From positions 1 to 64,000 of the forward strand of contig NZ_CALNVW010000003.1 of assembly GCF_940670765.1 (NCBI RefSeq): a stretch of 64,000 nucleotides of DNA, written 5' to 3'. Position 1 is the stretch's first letter; the number at the start of each line of letters is the position of its first letter. A program made the translations under genes and the position numbers. The notes under the pieces were generated by a model. The model had not been told where the DNA came from. It ran no database searches and worked only from the letters and a program-made list of their open reading frames with translations. Origin of the DNA: Streptomyces sp. A 4/2. Its GTDB lineage: Bacteria > Actinomycetota > Actinomycetes > Streptomycetales > Streptomycetaceae. Of the stretch, positions 1-9,700 are shown piece after piece.

Positions 1-1948
1 GCAGCGCGTCCTTGAGCGCCTCGTCCCCGGGGCCGGGGTCGATGCGCGCCCTGGCTGCTTTGATCCGGACGACGGCGGTCCGGGCGGCCGTCAGATGACG
101 GGAGTGCGCCGGTACGAGTTCCAGCGCGGCCAGGGCCTCGTTCAGCCCCTCGGTGCCCGGTCCGGCCAGGTGTACGCGGGCGCAGCCGAAGGCAGCGCCG
201 CCGAAGGAGTGGTTGCGGCGGCGGACCGCGTCGTAGAACTTCAGCGCCCGGGGCCGGTCCTGCCGCTGCTCCGCGCAGTAGCCGAGGGCGATCTTGGGCG
301 CGTACTCGCCGGGGATCGCGCCGTAGATGCCGTCGAAGAGCATGTCGGCCTGCTGGATGTTCCCGCCGGCCAGGGCGAGCAGGCCGCGGTGCCAGTCGAT
401 CCGCCAGTCGTACGGGGCCCAGCGCGGGTCGATGAGTTTCCGGGCCTCGGCGACCTCCGTGTAGGCCTGGCACAGTGGCCCGGCGCACTCGTCGCCCGCC
501 CCGTGCACCCGGCAGGGCGGCCCGGCGCCGTCGGCGGCGACCGTGCGCGTCATGTGGAGGCGGCAGCGCAGCAGATGGAGTTCGGCCGACGGGTCCCAGT
601 CGGCGGTGCGCTGGAGGAGGGCGGTCGGGTCGTCCTCGGCGAGACGGTTCAGGCGCGGTGCGTTGAGGTCGTCGGGGTCCGTTCTCGGTACGGGCAGTCC
701 GCAGGCCATCTCGCCGTGCTCGGGTGGTACCGCGCCGAGTGCGGCCGGGGCCTGGGCGCCCCGTGCCAGCTGGTGCAGGGACGGGGGCGAGCCGATCGTC
801 CCGTCGAGCGCGTGGGCGGACTGGACGAAGAGCGGGGACGGTTCGAAGGACTCCTGGCCGGTGCGGAGCGAGCGCAGTTCGCGCAGGACCCCGCGCAGTT
901 GGAGTGCCATCTCGTCGGCGGTGGCGAACCTGGCCCGGCGGTCCGGGCGGGTGGCCCGGTCCAGGACCCGGCGCAGCGATTCGGGGCCCAGGCCCTGGGC
1001 GGGCGGGGCCGCTTCGCTGAGTTCGCGCAGGGTCACGCCGAGGCTGAAAAGGTCGTCCTGGAAGCGGGTGGCCCCGGTCTTGCCCACGTCCGGGGCGCGG
1101 TAGCGGTCGGTGGTCGGGCCCTCGGCGCCCTCCTGGCGGATGCTCCCCACATCGACGATCTTGATCCCGGTGCCGCAGTGCATGACGTTGTGCGGCTTGA
1201 GGTCCCCGTACACCTTGCCCTTCTCCTCGTGGAGGTGACTGAGGGCCTGCAGGATGCGAATGCCGTAGCCGAGCACGAACTCGTGGAAGCGCACCCCGCC
1301 GAACGCTTCGGGGTCCCTGGCGACGCGCACCCTGACTTCTTCCAGCGTCAGTCCGTTGGCGTATTCGAGGACCAGGAACTCACCGACGGGTTCGTGGCGG
1401 CCGTAGTTGAACACCCGGATGAGGTCGGGGTGGTTGAGGGCGACGAGCTGCTGGCGTTCGCTGCTCATCACCTTCTCGTTGAGCCTGCCGCGTTCCCGCA
1501 GCTCGCTGTTCGGGTCCGTGTCGTGCTGGTGCAGGAACTTGATCGCCACGGGGCGGTTCTCCAGGCGGGTGTCCTCGGCGAGGTGCACCTCGCCCATCCC
1601 GCCGTACCCGACCTGTCTGAGCACCCGGTACTGCCCGGCGAGCATCCGGTCGGGTCCCAGGGCGAGGCTGCGCAGCCCTTCGTCGTCGTCGGGCGCGGCC
1701 ACCGGGGCCGCGGGCAGCACGTCGGGCAGCGCGAGCGGGTCGGCGTCCTTCTCCTGGCCGGGGAGCACCACCCGGGCGGTCAGGGCGGCGTGGGTGTCGT
1801 CCTGCGGGGCGGGGCCGGGTGGCGCGGGAGCCGGGGCCGGGGTGCCCGCGTGGCGGCCCGCCGTGCGGTCGACGCGCCTGCCGGTGCGCTGGCAGAAGCC
1901 CGCGGGGGTGAGCAGTCCTCCGCAGTCCGGGTGGGGGCACGGGGTCAC
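1..1948 (-). CDS. PknG-like serine/threonine protein kinase with TPR-rich C-terminus (3' end cut by window)
   Basis: The frame is open from a GTG at 1948 to the left edge, giving about 649 visible residues with no stop. The N-terminus carries three cysteines (about residues 4, 9 and 19), recalling the metal-binding leader of PknG. The kinase core shows a glycine-rich loop (GYGGMGEV, about 114-121), the VAIK lysine (about 137), a catalytic loop GDLKPHN (about 248-254) and DVGS in place of DFG (about 266-269). Downstream residues are helical and read like the TPR region of PknG (for example ALGYCAEQ, ALKFYDAVRR). The GTG overlaps the TGA of the upstream protease (GTGA), so translation is probably coupled. 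A cytosolic kinase acting with the protease and trypco2 protein is inferred. Substrates are unknown. Confidence 0.88.
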   Translation of the reverse strand, partial: MTPCPHPDCGGLLTPAGFCQRTGRRVDRTAGRHAGTPAPAPAPPGPAPQDDTHAALTARVVLPGQEKDADPLALPDVLPAAPVAAPDDDEGLRSLALGPDRMLAGQYRVLRQVGYGGMGEVHLAEDTRLENRPVAIKFLHQHDTDPNSELRERGRLNEKVMSSERQQLVALNHPDLIRVFNYGRHEPVGEFLVLEYANGLTLEEVRVRVARDPEAFGGVRFHEFVLGYGIRILQALSHLHEEKGKVYGDLKPHNVMHCGTGIKIVDVGSIRQEGAEGPTTDRYRAPDVGKTGATRFQDDLFSLGVTLRELSEAAPPAQGLGPESLRRVLDRATRPDRRARFATADEMALQLRGVLRELRSLRTGQESFEPSPLFVQSAHALDGTIGSPPSLHQLARGAQAPAALGAVPPEHGEMACGLPVPRTDPDDLNAPRLNRLAEDDPTALLQRTADWDPSAELHLLRCRLHMTRTVAADGAGPPCRVHGAGDECAGPLCQAYTEVAEARKLIDPRWAPYDWRIDWHRGLLALAGGNIQQADMLFDGIYGAIPGEYAPKIALGYCAEQRQDRPRALKFYDAVRRRNHSFGGAAFGCARVHLAGPGTEGLNEALAALELVPAHSRHLTAARTAVVRIKAARARIDPGPGDEALKDAL

Positions 1949-3705
1949 AGGTCCTCGTCCTCTCCGTCGGTGCCGTCCGGGGGACGGCCGGGGGCCTGGG
2001 ACACGCCCGGGTCCTGGGAAGCGCCGGAATCCTGGGGCGCGGGCTCCTCGTCCAGCAGCCGGTGCACGCTCCGTACGAACACGTCGACCGCCCGCTGCAC
2101 GTCGTCGAGATCGCTGGGTCCGCCCCTCAGCAGCCGCTGCGCCTCCCGGTAGTGAACGGTCGCCCCGGCGTCCTCGGCCCGGTCTTCGCGGGACAGCCGG
2201 GCCTGTTCGGCGGCGAGCAGCCCGCGCAGGCCGTGCAGTCTGTCGAGTTCGGTGCGCAGCTCCCGCTCGGCGCGTTCGGCTCCCAACAGGAAGTGCTCCA
2301 CGGCCTGTTCGGCGTACGACAACTTCTCCAGCAGGGCGGCCTCGTCCCCGTCCCGCTCCCACTCCCACTCCGCGGTGAGCTGCGCGGTCCACAGTTGCGC
2401 GTCGACGCTGCGCGGGTCCGGCACCGCGGGCAGCCGGGTGACCCGTGGGGTCAGCCGCCGGTGCAGCTCCTTGATGCTGCGTTCGGCGTCCGAGAGCCGG
2501 TCGGTGCGGGCGGCGAGCCGCGCCAGCCAGAGCCGGGCGCGGCCGGGCGGCAACAGCTCCTGGGTGAGCGCCGGTTCGGGGGCGTTGAGCACGAGGAGCA
2601 GCCGCACCCCGCGGTCGGCCAGGGTGCGCAGCAGCCCGGCCAGCTCCTGCGGGGTGGCCGCCGACCGGTCGGCGGAGACGATGGCGACCGAGGACAGCTG
2701 CTGCCGCGGTTCCAGGGCCCGGGTCAGCTCCTCGTGGGACATCCCGGCGGCGGCCACCGCCAGGTCGATGGTGCCGGGGCGGGGCACCGTACCGTCGCCG
2801 GACCGCCGGGTGTCGGCGGTGGAGAGGGCGGGCGAGCGCTCGCGGTCGGCCAGGTTGAGGGTGGTCCGCAGGGCGGACGCGGCCTCGGCGTCGTCCTCGC
2901 GTACGAAGACGGTCTCGGTGTCCCAGGTGTCCGCGTCCCGGTGCAGCCAGCGGGTCAGCGTGCGCTGAAGCCCCAGCGGCCGGCCGGTCCGCGCGGCTTC
3001 GGGGGCGACCGACAGCTGCGGGGGGATGACCGGGGAGCCCGTCATGTGGTGTGCGGCGACGAGCGGGAGATGACCGGCGATCGTCGCGCCCGGGATCATG
3101 TAGAAGTAGAGCAGGGGCTCTTCCGTGTCGGGGTTGCCGTACACGGCGACCATGATCCCGATCAGCCGGCCGCTCCCGGCCTCGGTGACTCCTGCCCCGC
3201 TGAACCCCCGGGGATCGCGGTCGCGGTAGCCGACCGGGTTCAGCTGCACCCATTCGTCGCCGTGCCCCCCGGGGCCCTTGAGCTGGGCGTCCACCCAGAA
3301 ACCGCCCGAGCGGCCCCTGGGGAAGCCGTCGACCATGACCCTGGTGTCGTACGGAACCGGGTCGCGGTCGAGCACGACCGTCGAGGGGACCGGCGCCGGG
3401 CTGGTCAGCCGCAGCAGGGCGAGGTCCCCCTCGTGCTTGCCGTGACGCGGCACGAAGTACTCGTCCAGCACGGTCGCCGTGCGGGACACCCCCTGCAACT
3501 TCCCTTTCAGCAACGGGAATTCGACCCTGACCTGATCGGTCCGGCCAGGAAGCACATGGGCGCAGGTCAGCACCAGGTCCTGACCGAACAGGACCCCCGC
3601 GCCGAGCACCTCGCCCGGCTGTCCCCCCGGCGGCTGTTCTCTCAGTCGCAGCCGCCAACTCTGTTGATCCATAGGCATGTTGAGCCGTAACGGCTCCCCC
3701 CTCAT
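1945..3705 (-). CDS. Trypsin-like serine protease with long C-terminal effector/regulatory extension
   Basis: About 586 residues. The N-terminal 230 residues are a trypsin fold with His50 (TCAHV), Asp94 (GDLAL) and Ser169 (GFSGAG). There is no signal peptide, so it should be cytosolic. Residues from about 330 onward form a separate alpha/beta then helical region (SSVAIVSADRS, LLLVLNAPEP, then Glu/Arg/Leu-rich helices), resembling the modules attached to trypsins in VMAP-type systems. I chose ATG 3705; ATG 3678 and 3672 are alternatives and the ribosome-binding site is not decisive. The gene is divergent from trypco2 across only about 60 bp and overlaps the kinase by 4 bp. In this class the protease is thought to be switched on by partner domains. 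The trigger here cannot be read from sequence. Confidence 0.85.
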   Translation of the reverse strand: MRGEPLRLNMPMDQQSWRLRLREQPPGGQPGEVLGAGVLFGQDLVLTCAHVLPGRTDQVRVEFPLLKGKLQGVSRTATVLDEYFVPRHGKHEGDLALLRLTSPAPVPSTVVLDRDPVPYDTRVMVDGFPRGRSGGFWVDAQLKGPGGHGDEWVQLNPVGYRDRDPRGFSGAGVTEAGSGRLIGIMVAVYGNPDTEEPLLYFYMIPGATIAGHLPLVAAHHMTGSPVIPPQLSVAPEAARTGRPLGLQRTLTRWLHRDADTWDTETVFVREDDAEAASALRTTLNLADRERSPALSTADTRRSGDGTVPRPGTIDLAVAAAGMSHEELTRALEPRQQLSSVAIVSADRSAATPQELAGLLRTLADRGVRLLLVLNAPEPALTQELLPPGRARLWLARLAARTDRLSDAERSIKELHRRLTPRVTRLPAVPDPRSVDAQLWTAQLTAEWEWERDGDEAALLEKLSYAEQAVEHFLLGAERAERELRTELDRLHGLRGLLAAEQARLSREDRAEDAGATVHYREAQRLLRGGPSDLDDVQRAVDVFVRSVHRLLDEEPAPQDSGASQDPGVSQAPGRPPDGTDGEDEDL

Positions 3706-3764
3706 GCTTCCCCAGAATAGGTGCAAGGGACGACTATGAGACCCGAGCTGCACAAGGGGGAGCC
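3706..3764. promoter_or_regulatory. Divergent promoter region between trypco2 and protease-kinase genes
   Basis: Only about 60 bp separate the two divergent starts, so both promoters must overlap here or extend into coding sequence. The stretch includes an AT-richer piece (CCAGAATAGG) and the trypco2 ribosome-binding site. I cannot place a confident -10/-35 pair. Confidence 0.45.
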
Positions 3765-4076
3765 ATGGGGCACGGGACAGGAGCCACACCAGTGGCCGGT
3801 CTGGCGGATCTGATCAGCCAGGTGCGGGCCGAACTGACCGAGGCGCAGAGCCGCATCGGGGACAGTGCGCTGCGCCTCAGCGTGGAGAAGGTGAGTCTGG
3901 AGATCGCCGTTCAGGTGAGCCGGGAGGCCGGGGCCGAGGGGAAGCTGCGGATCGGGGTGGTCACCGTGGGCGGCAGTGGGTCCGCGACGCGCGAGAACAC
4001 CCACCACATCCGGGTCGAACTGCAGCCCCGCAACGAGGACGACACACCGGGCTGGATCGATGTAGGCCGGAAGTAG
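3765..4076 (+). CDS. Trypsin-co-occurring domain 2 (trypco2) family protein
   Basis: A protein of 103 residues with an initial helix (residues 10-30, LADLISQVRAEL) followed by beta strands (SLEIAVQVSR, KLRIGVVTVGG, HHIRVELQP), which is the layout of the small trypco2 family. That family is known for sitting next to trypsin-like proteases in actinobacteria and cyanobacteria. Start ATG 3765 has a strong AAGGGGGAG site 4 nt upstream. It is transcribed divergently from the protease-kinase pair. The likely role is adaptor or regulator linking a sensor to the protease; this is inferred from family co-occurrence. The last two bases of its TAG stop are also the first bases of the 25-bp inverted repeat that follows. 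Confidence 0.85.
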   Translation: MGHGTGATPVAGLADLISQVRAELTEAQSRIGDSALRLSVEKVSLEIAVQVSREAGAEGKLRIGVVTVGGSGSATRENTHHIRVELQPRNEDDTPGWIDVGRK

Positions 4077-4234
4077 AGCGACCGTCGCATGGGGGGCGGG
4101 AGAAGGAGCGGGGCCTGGTGCGTGCGGTCGCAAGGCGGAGGATTGAGGCAACGCGGAGCGTTGTTGATCGACGACAACGCGGCGAACGTGCGTGCCAGAC
4201 CCGGCGACGCCGCCCCCCATGCGACGGTCGCTCT
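4075..4234. repeat. 160-bp element with perfect 25-bp terminal inverted repeats
   Basis: Bases 4075-4099 (starting AGAGCGACCGTCGCAT) are the exact reverse complement of 4210-4234. The 110-bp interior has no convincing gene but holds a smaller imperfect palindrome (CGTTGT...ACAACG, about 4159-4179). No target duplication is evident in the flanks. It sits between convergent genes (trypco2 and nudC), so it may be a MITE-like insertion or a long-range terminator stem. The left arm supplies the end of the trypco2 stop codon. Confidence 0.85.
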
Positions 4235-4290
4235 CAGCCGTCGCGGGGGCACAGGTCGAGTCGGGACGGGTGGGGTCAGGTGGGGTGGGG

Positions 4291-5298
4291 TCAGGTCAGC
4301 GGCTTCGGCAGCGGCTTGCCGTACCAGAGCTCCACCAGCCGGGCCGCGATCGAGATACCGGCCGGGGGAAGGACCACGCCCGACTCGATCGCGGAACGCA
4401 GGTCCTCCCGCGAGAACCAGCGCGCCTCGCTGATCTCCTCGCCGTCCACGGTGATCTCCGACGACGTGGCCCGTGCCATGAAGCCGAGCATCAGGCTGGA
4501 CGGGAAGGGCCACGGCTGGCTGGCCACGTACCGCACCTCGCCGATCGTGACGCCCGCCTCCTCGAACACCTCGCGCGCCACCGAGGTCTCGATGGACTCG
4601 CCCGGCTCGACGAATCCGGCGAGGGTGGAGAACCGCCCCTCGGGCCAGTGCACCTGGCGGCCCAGCAGCGCCCGGTCGTGCTCGTCGGTGACGAGCATGA
4701 TCACGGCCGGGTCGGTACGCGGGTAGTGCTCGGCCCCGCAGGCCTGGCAGCGGCGGATGTGGCCCGCGGCTGCGATGACCGTGCGCTCGCCGCAGCGCGA
4801 GCAGAACCGGTGCAGGCGCTGCCAGTTCTCCAGCGCCACCGCGTGCACCAGCAGCCCGGCGTCGCGCGGCGAGAGCAGCAGGCCCGCCTCGCGCAGTCCG
4901 GCCGGGCGCGCGGACTGGTCCATCCGGCCCGGGAGGGTGTCCTTCTGGAGCGCGAAGTAGGACACACCCTCGGGGTCCGTACCGAGGAAGTAGCGGTGCT
5001 CCTCGGTGAGCGGGGCCTCGAAGCTCGGGGTCATGAGCAGTTCGGTACGGCCGTCGGCCGTCTCGTCGATCAGCGCCTGACCGCCGGAGACGACGAAGAC
5101 CCGGGTGGTCGGATGGCTCCAGGCCGCCGCGAGCCAGGCCTCGTCGAGGCGGTGGTGGGCGGCCCGGTCGATGCCGCTGGGCGCGGTCAGACCGATCGGC
5201 CGGTGCGGGTCCGCGCCGGCAGGGGCTCCGGGGGTGTGGCCCCGGGCCTCCTGGCCTTCGGTGGCGTGGTCTTCGGTGGCGTTGCTGACGTTGCTCAC
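4291..5298 (-). CDS. nudC: NADH pyrophosphatase / NAD-capped RNA decapping Nudix hydrolase
   Basis: About 335 residues from GTG 5298. NudC hydrolyses NAD(H) and removes NAD caps from RNA 5' ends. A zinc ribbon is visible (Cys166, 169, 184, 187), then a full Nudix box GX5EX7REUXEEXGU at about 228-250, then the NudC signature SQPWPFP at about 260-266. The N-terminal 40 residues are low complexity. Codons extending further upstream overlap the dipeptidase gene and are not protein-like, so the GTG is preferred. It lies 49 bp after an M20 peptidase and downstream of adnAB; nudC near adnAB is also seen in Mycobacterium. Convergent with trypco2 on its 3' side. Confidence 0.93.
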   Translation of the reverse strand: MSNVSNATEDHATEGQEARGHTPGAPAGADPHRPIGLTAPSGIDRAAHHRLDEAWLAAAWSHPTTRVFVVSGGQALIDETADGRTELLMTPSFEAPLTEEHRYFLGTDPEGVSYFALQKDTLPGRMDQSARPAGLREAGLLLSPRDAGLLVHAVALENWQRLHRFCSRCGERTVIAAAGHIRRCQACGAEHYPRTDPAVIMLVTDEHDRALLGRQVHWPEGRFSTLAGFVEPGESIETSVAREVFEEAGVTIGEVRYVASQPWPFPSSLMLGFMARATSSEITVDGEEISEARWFSREDLRSAIESGVVLPPAGISIAARLVELWYGKPLPKPLT

Positions 5299-5347
5299 AG
5301 GTGCTTCCAACTCCCCCTGATGGACTGGGTGGTTCGGTTCAGCGTGG

Positions 5348-6742
5348 TCATCGCAGGGCAGCGGCCATGTCGCCCCACAGATGCGCGGTGGTCTCGACAC
5401 CCTTGAGCAGCAGGTCGAGTTCGACCTTCTCGTTGGGTGCGTGCCAGCCGTCGGACGGTACGGAAATCCCCAGGAAGAGGACCGGAGCGCCCAGCACGTC
5501 CTGGAGGTCGGCGGCGGGCCCCGATCCGCCCTCCCGGGTGAAGCGGATCTTCTCGCCGAACGCACGGCCCATGGCCCGTACGACCGACTGGAGGGCGGGG
5601 TGGTCCAGCGGGGTCAGGCAGGGGCGGGTGCCCGCGCTGAAAGCGATCCCGGACCGGATCCCGGCGGGCACCCGGGCGGCCACCCACTCGGTGACCAGCT
5701 TCTCGATACGGACCGGGTCCTGGCCCGCGACCAGCCGGAACGACAGCTTCACCATGGCGGACGACGGGACGACGGTCTTGCCGCCCACGCCCTGGTAACC
5801 GCCGCCGATGCCGTTGACCTCGGCGGTCGGGCGGGCCCAGATCCGCTCCAGCGTGGTGTGACCCTGTTCACCGGCGGCGGCACGGGACTTGGCGGTGCGC
5901 AGCCACTCGTCCTCGTCGAAGGGCAGCTCCGCGAACAGTTCGCGCTCGGCGTCGGTGAGCTCGGCGATGCCGTCGTAGAAACCCGGGACCGTGACGCGTC
6001 CCTCGTCGTCGTGGAGCGCGGCGACCAGCCGGGCGATCGCGGTGGCCGGGTTGGGGACCGCGCCGCCGAAGGAACCGGAGTGGATGTCCTGGTCGGGGCC
6101 CCCGAAGGTGATCTCGCACTCGGCGAGGCCGCGCATGCCGGTGCAGACGGTCGGGGTGGTCTCGGACCACATCCCGGTGTCCGAGACGATCACGGTGTCG
6201 GCGGCGAGGCGCTCGGCGTGCTGCTCGACGAGTGCGCGGAAGTTCGGGGAGCCGGACTCCTCCTCGCCCTCGATGAGCAGCTTGAGGTTGACCGCGGGGG
6301 CGGTGCGGCCGGTGGCGGCCAGGTGGGCCCGGACACCGAGTGTGTGGAAGAACACCTGGCCCTTGTCGTCGGCCGCGCCCCTTCCGTACATCCGGCCGTC
6401 CCGGATCACCGGCTCGAAGGGGTCGGTGTGCCAGCCGTCCTCGACCGCCGCGGGCTGGACGTCGTGGTGGCCGTAGACGAGCACGGTCGGTGCGTCCGCC
6501 TCGCCGGAGGGCCACTCGGCGAAGACCGCGGGGGCGCCGGGGGTGTCCAGGATCTCCGTGACCGGGAAGCCGGTCTCCTTGAGCTTGGCGGCCAACCAGT
6601 CGGCGCTGCGCCGTACGTCCGCGTCGTGGTCCGGCTGCGCGGACACCGAGGGGATGCGGAGCCACTCGGCCAGGTCTTCGACGAAGGCCTTGCGGTGCTG
6701 ATCGATGTACGTGCGGACGGCGCTGTCCGGGGTGTCGCTCAT
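5348..6742 (-). CDS. M20 family dipeptidase (ArgE/DapE/CNDP superfamily)
   Basis: About 464 residues from ATG 6742. Metal-site motifs of dinuclear zinc M20 peptidases are present: GHHDVQP (about 91-97), RGAADDKG (about 121-128), with the bridging Asp and catalytic acid in IEGEEESGS (about 153-160). The dimerisation lid follows (GGAVPNPAT region). It should act in the cytosol, splitting dipeptides; the exact substrate is unknown. It lies in a leftward run, 10 bp downstream of adnB and upstream of nudC, and may share their transcript. No strong ribosome-binding site is visible before the ATG. Confidence 0.9.
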   Translation of the reverse strand: MSDTPDSAVRTYIDQHRKAFVEDLAEWLRIPSVSAQPDHDADVRRSADWLAAKLKETGFPVTEILDTPGAPAVFAEWPSGEADAPTVLVYGHHDVQPAAVEDGWHTDPFEPVIRDGRMYGRGAADDKGQVFFHTLGVRAHLAATGRTAPAVNLKLLIEGEEESGSPNFRALVEQHAERLAADTVIVSDTGMWSETTPTVCTGMRGLAECEITFGGPDQDIHSGSFGGAVPNPATAIARLVAALHDDEGRVTVPGFYDGIAELTDAERELFAELPFDEDEWLRTAKSRAAAGEQGHTTLERIWARPTAEVNGIGGGYQGVGGKTVVPSSAMVKLSFRLVAGQDPVRIEKLVTEWVAARVPAGIRSGIAFSAGTRPCLTPLDHPALQSVVRAMGRAFGEKIRFTREGGSGPAADLQDVLGAPVLFLGISVPSDGWHAPNEKVELDLLLKGVETTAHLWGDMAAALR

Positions 6743-6752
6743 GCCGTCGAGC

Positions 6753-9700
6753 CTAACCGGCCGGTGGGGGTGGCCGGTCCAGCGGATCACCCAGCAGGAT
6801 GCGCTCCAGCTCCGCCCGGCCGGGCAGCGGTGTGGGCCTGATCACTTCCCCGGTGCGTACGTAGAGGAACGCGGCGGTGACCGAGGAGAGCGGGATGTGG
6901 TGCTGCTCGGCCCAGGCCAGGCGGTAGACGGCGAGCTGGAGGGGGTCCGCGGTGTGGAGGCGGTGGGTCTTCCAGTCGACGATCTCGTAGGTGTGCGCGG
7001 AGGTGCGGTACACGGCGTCCATCCGGCCGCGGATCAGCCGGCCCGCGAGGCTGAGCGTGAAGGGGGCTTCGACCCGGTGGGGAGTGCGCCCTGCGTACGG
7101 GGTGCGCTCGAAGGCTTCCTTCAGTGCGGCGAGATCCCGTTCGTCGGCGATCTCCGGCTCGTCCTCGGCACCGCCGGGGAGTTCGTCGGGGCCCAGCATG
7201 GGCAGCGGCAGTTCCTCGAAGCGGGACTCCACCCAGGCGTGGAACCGGGTGCCGCGGCGGGCGGCCGGGTGCGGGGCCTGCGGCATGGGGCGGGCCAGTT
7301 CGCGGGCGAAGCCGTCCGGATCCTCGGCGAGACGCAGCAGCTGGGTGGCCGTGAGGGTGTGCGGGACGGGGACGTCGTGCACGGTGCGCCGGGCACGGAG
7401 GAGTTCGGCGGTGAGGGCGTCCAGGTCGCGGTCCCAGGAGGTGATGGTGCGGGCGTCCTCGGGGGTGAGGGGGGCCGGGGGCTGCGGGTGGGGGCGGGCC
7501 TGGGCGTCGGGGGTGGCGCGGGCGTGCGGTACGGGTGCGGCGGGGTGAGGCACGGGTGAGGCGTGCGGTACGGCCGTCGCGGGGCGCTGCCCCGGGCCGA
7601 GGTCCGCACGCGCTGGTGGGTAATCCACGGCGCCGACCTCGCTCTTGTCCAGGTACGGGTCCTGGTCCGGGTCCACGGCCGGGTCCGGGCGCACCGCGTC
7701 GAGTTCGGCCAGGACCAGGTCCGCCGCGTCCCGGCGCCGGTCGAACGACGTCCGGTCCAGCGGCAGCGGCCACGCGTGGTCCGCCGCCGCCTCGCGCAGG
7801 GCCGGGTTCTCCTCGTCCTCCTCCGGTGCGTCCGCCCAGATCTCCGTCTCGCCGAAGCCCGCCGCGCAGTGCTCGTTCAGCGCGATCAGGAAGTCCGAGG
7901 GGCCGCGTGGCCGCTTCTGGCTCGGGCCCCACCAGTGGGCCGAGCCGAGGAGCAGCGAGCGGGGGCGGGTGAAGGTGACGTAGCCGAGGCGGAGTTCTTC
8001 CGTGTGCTGGTGGGCCTTCATCTCCGCCTTGAAGGCGGCCAGGCCCTTCGCGTCCCACGCCGGTACGCCGGGAAGCGTCGCCGCGTCGCCGCGCAGCGCG
8101 TGCGGCAGTACCTTCGGCTGCGCCGTCCACACCTCGCGGGACTGCTCGCTCGGGAACTGCCTGGCCACCAGGCCGGGGACCGCGACGACGTCCCACTCCA
8201 GGCCCTTGGACTTGTGCGCGGTGAGGACCTTGACCGTGTTCTCACCGCCGGGCAGGGCGTTGTCCAGGCCCTTCTCGTACTGGACGGCCGTCCGCAGGAA
8301 TCCCAGGAACGCCAGCAGGGTCGCCTCGCCGTCCAGGGACGCGAAGCCGGCCGCCGTGTCGAGGAACTGGGAGAGCGTCTCGCGTCTGCGGGCGGCCAGG
8401 GCGTGCGGCGAGGCGGAGAGCTCGACCTCCAGGCCCGTGGTGGCGAGCACCCGGTGCAGTACGTCCATGAGGGGGTCGGCCAGCGACCGCCGCAGATCGC
8501 GCAGTTCGGCGGCGAGCCGGGCGAACCTGACCCGGGCGTCGGCGGAGAACGGCAGCCCGTCGTCCTCGGCCGTGCTGTCCAGGAAGGTGTCCAGGGCGTC
8601 GGCCAGTGAGACCACTTCGGCCGGGTCGACCCCTTCGACGGCCTCGGCGAGGCGCCGGTCCGGGTCGTCGTCGGGGGCGCCCGCGTACCGCACGAGCAGC
8701 CGGGCCCGGCGGCCCAGCAGCGCCAGGTCGCGCGGGCCGATCCGCCAGCGCGGGCCGGTCAGCAGCCGGACCAGTGAGGCGTTGGCCCCCGGGTCCTGGA
8801 GCACCTCGCAGACCGCCACCAGGTCGGCGACCTCGGGCAGGTGCAACAGCCCCGAGAGACCGACCACCTCGACCGGCACGTCCCGGGCCACCAGCGCGCC
8901 CTGGATCTCCGCGAAGTCGCCCGCGGTACGGCACAGGACGGCGATCTCGGCCGGTTCCCTGCCCGTCCGCACCAGATGGGCGATCGAGTCGGCGAGCCAG
9001 CCGATCTCCTCCTCGTGCGTACGGAGCAGGGCGCACCGCACCATGCCGTCCCGCTCCGCTCCCGGTGCGGGGCGCAGTGCCTCCACGCCCGCGTGCATCG
9101 CGCGCAGCGGGGCGGCGAGGCCGTTGGCCAGGTCGAGGAGACGGCCGCCGCTGCGGCGGTTCTCGCTGAGCGAGAAACGGGTGGCGGGGCTTCCGTCGGC
9201 GTACGGGAAGTGTTCGGGGAAGTCGTCCAGGTTGGCGACGGAGGCGCCGCGCCAGCCGTAGATCGCCTGGCAGGGGTCGCCGACCGCGGTCACCGCGTGG
9301 CCGGTGCCACCGCCGAAGAGCCCGGACAGCAGCAGCCGCTGGGCGACGGAGGTGTCCTGGTACTCGTCGAGCAGGACCACCCGGAATTCGTCCCGCAGGA
9401 GGGTGCCGACCTCGGGCCTGGTCAGCGCCAGTTCGGCGGAGAGCGCGATCTGGTCGCCGAAGTCGAGGAGGTCGCGGCTGCGCTTGGCCCGGCGGTAACG
9501 GCCCACCAGGTCGAGCAGTTCACGGCGGGCCGCGGCGGCCTCGGGGATCTTGCGCAGGTCGGCGTTGGAGAGTCTGGCGCCCTCCAGGGTGCTCAGCAGC
9601 TCCGTGTCGTGGGCCCGCAGCGCGGCGGGCGTCACCAGATGCTCGGCGAGTTCGCCGTCGAGCGCCAGCAGGTCGCTGACCAGGGAGGAGAAGGATTTCG

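Noticed and set aside
95..2378. Long rightward open frames of 323-685 codons over the kinase gene
   Set aside because: They are GC-skew shadows: the opposite strand encodes a clear kinase with catalytic motifs, while the rightward translations are Gly/Arg/Val-rich noise.
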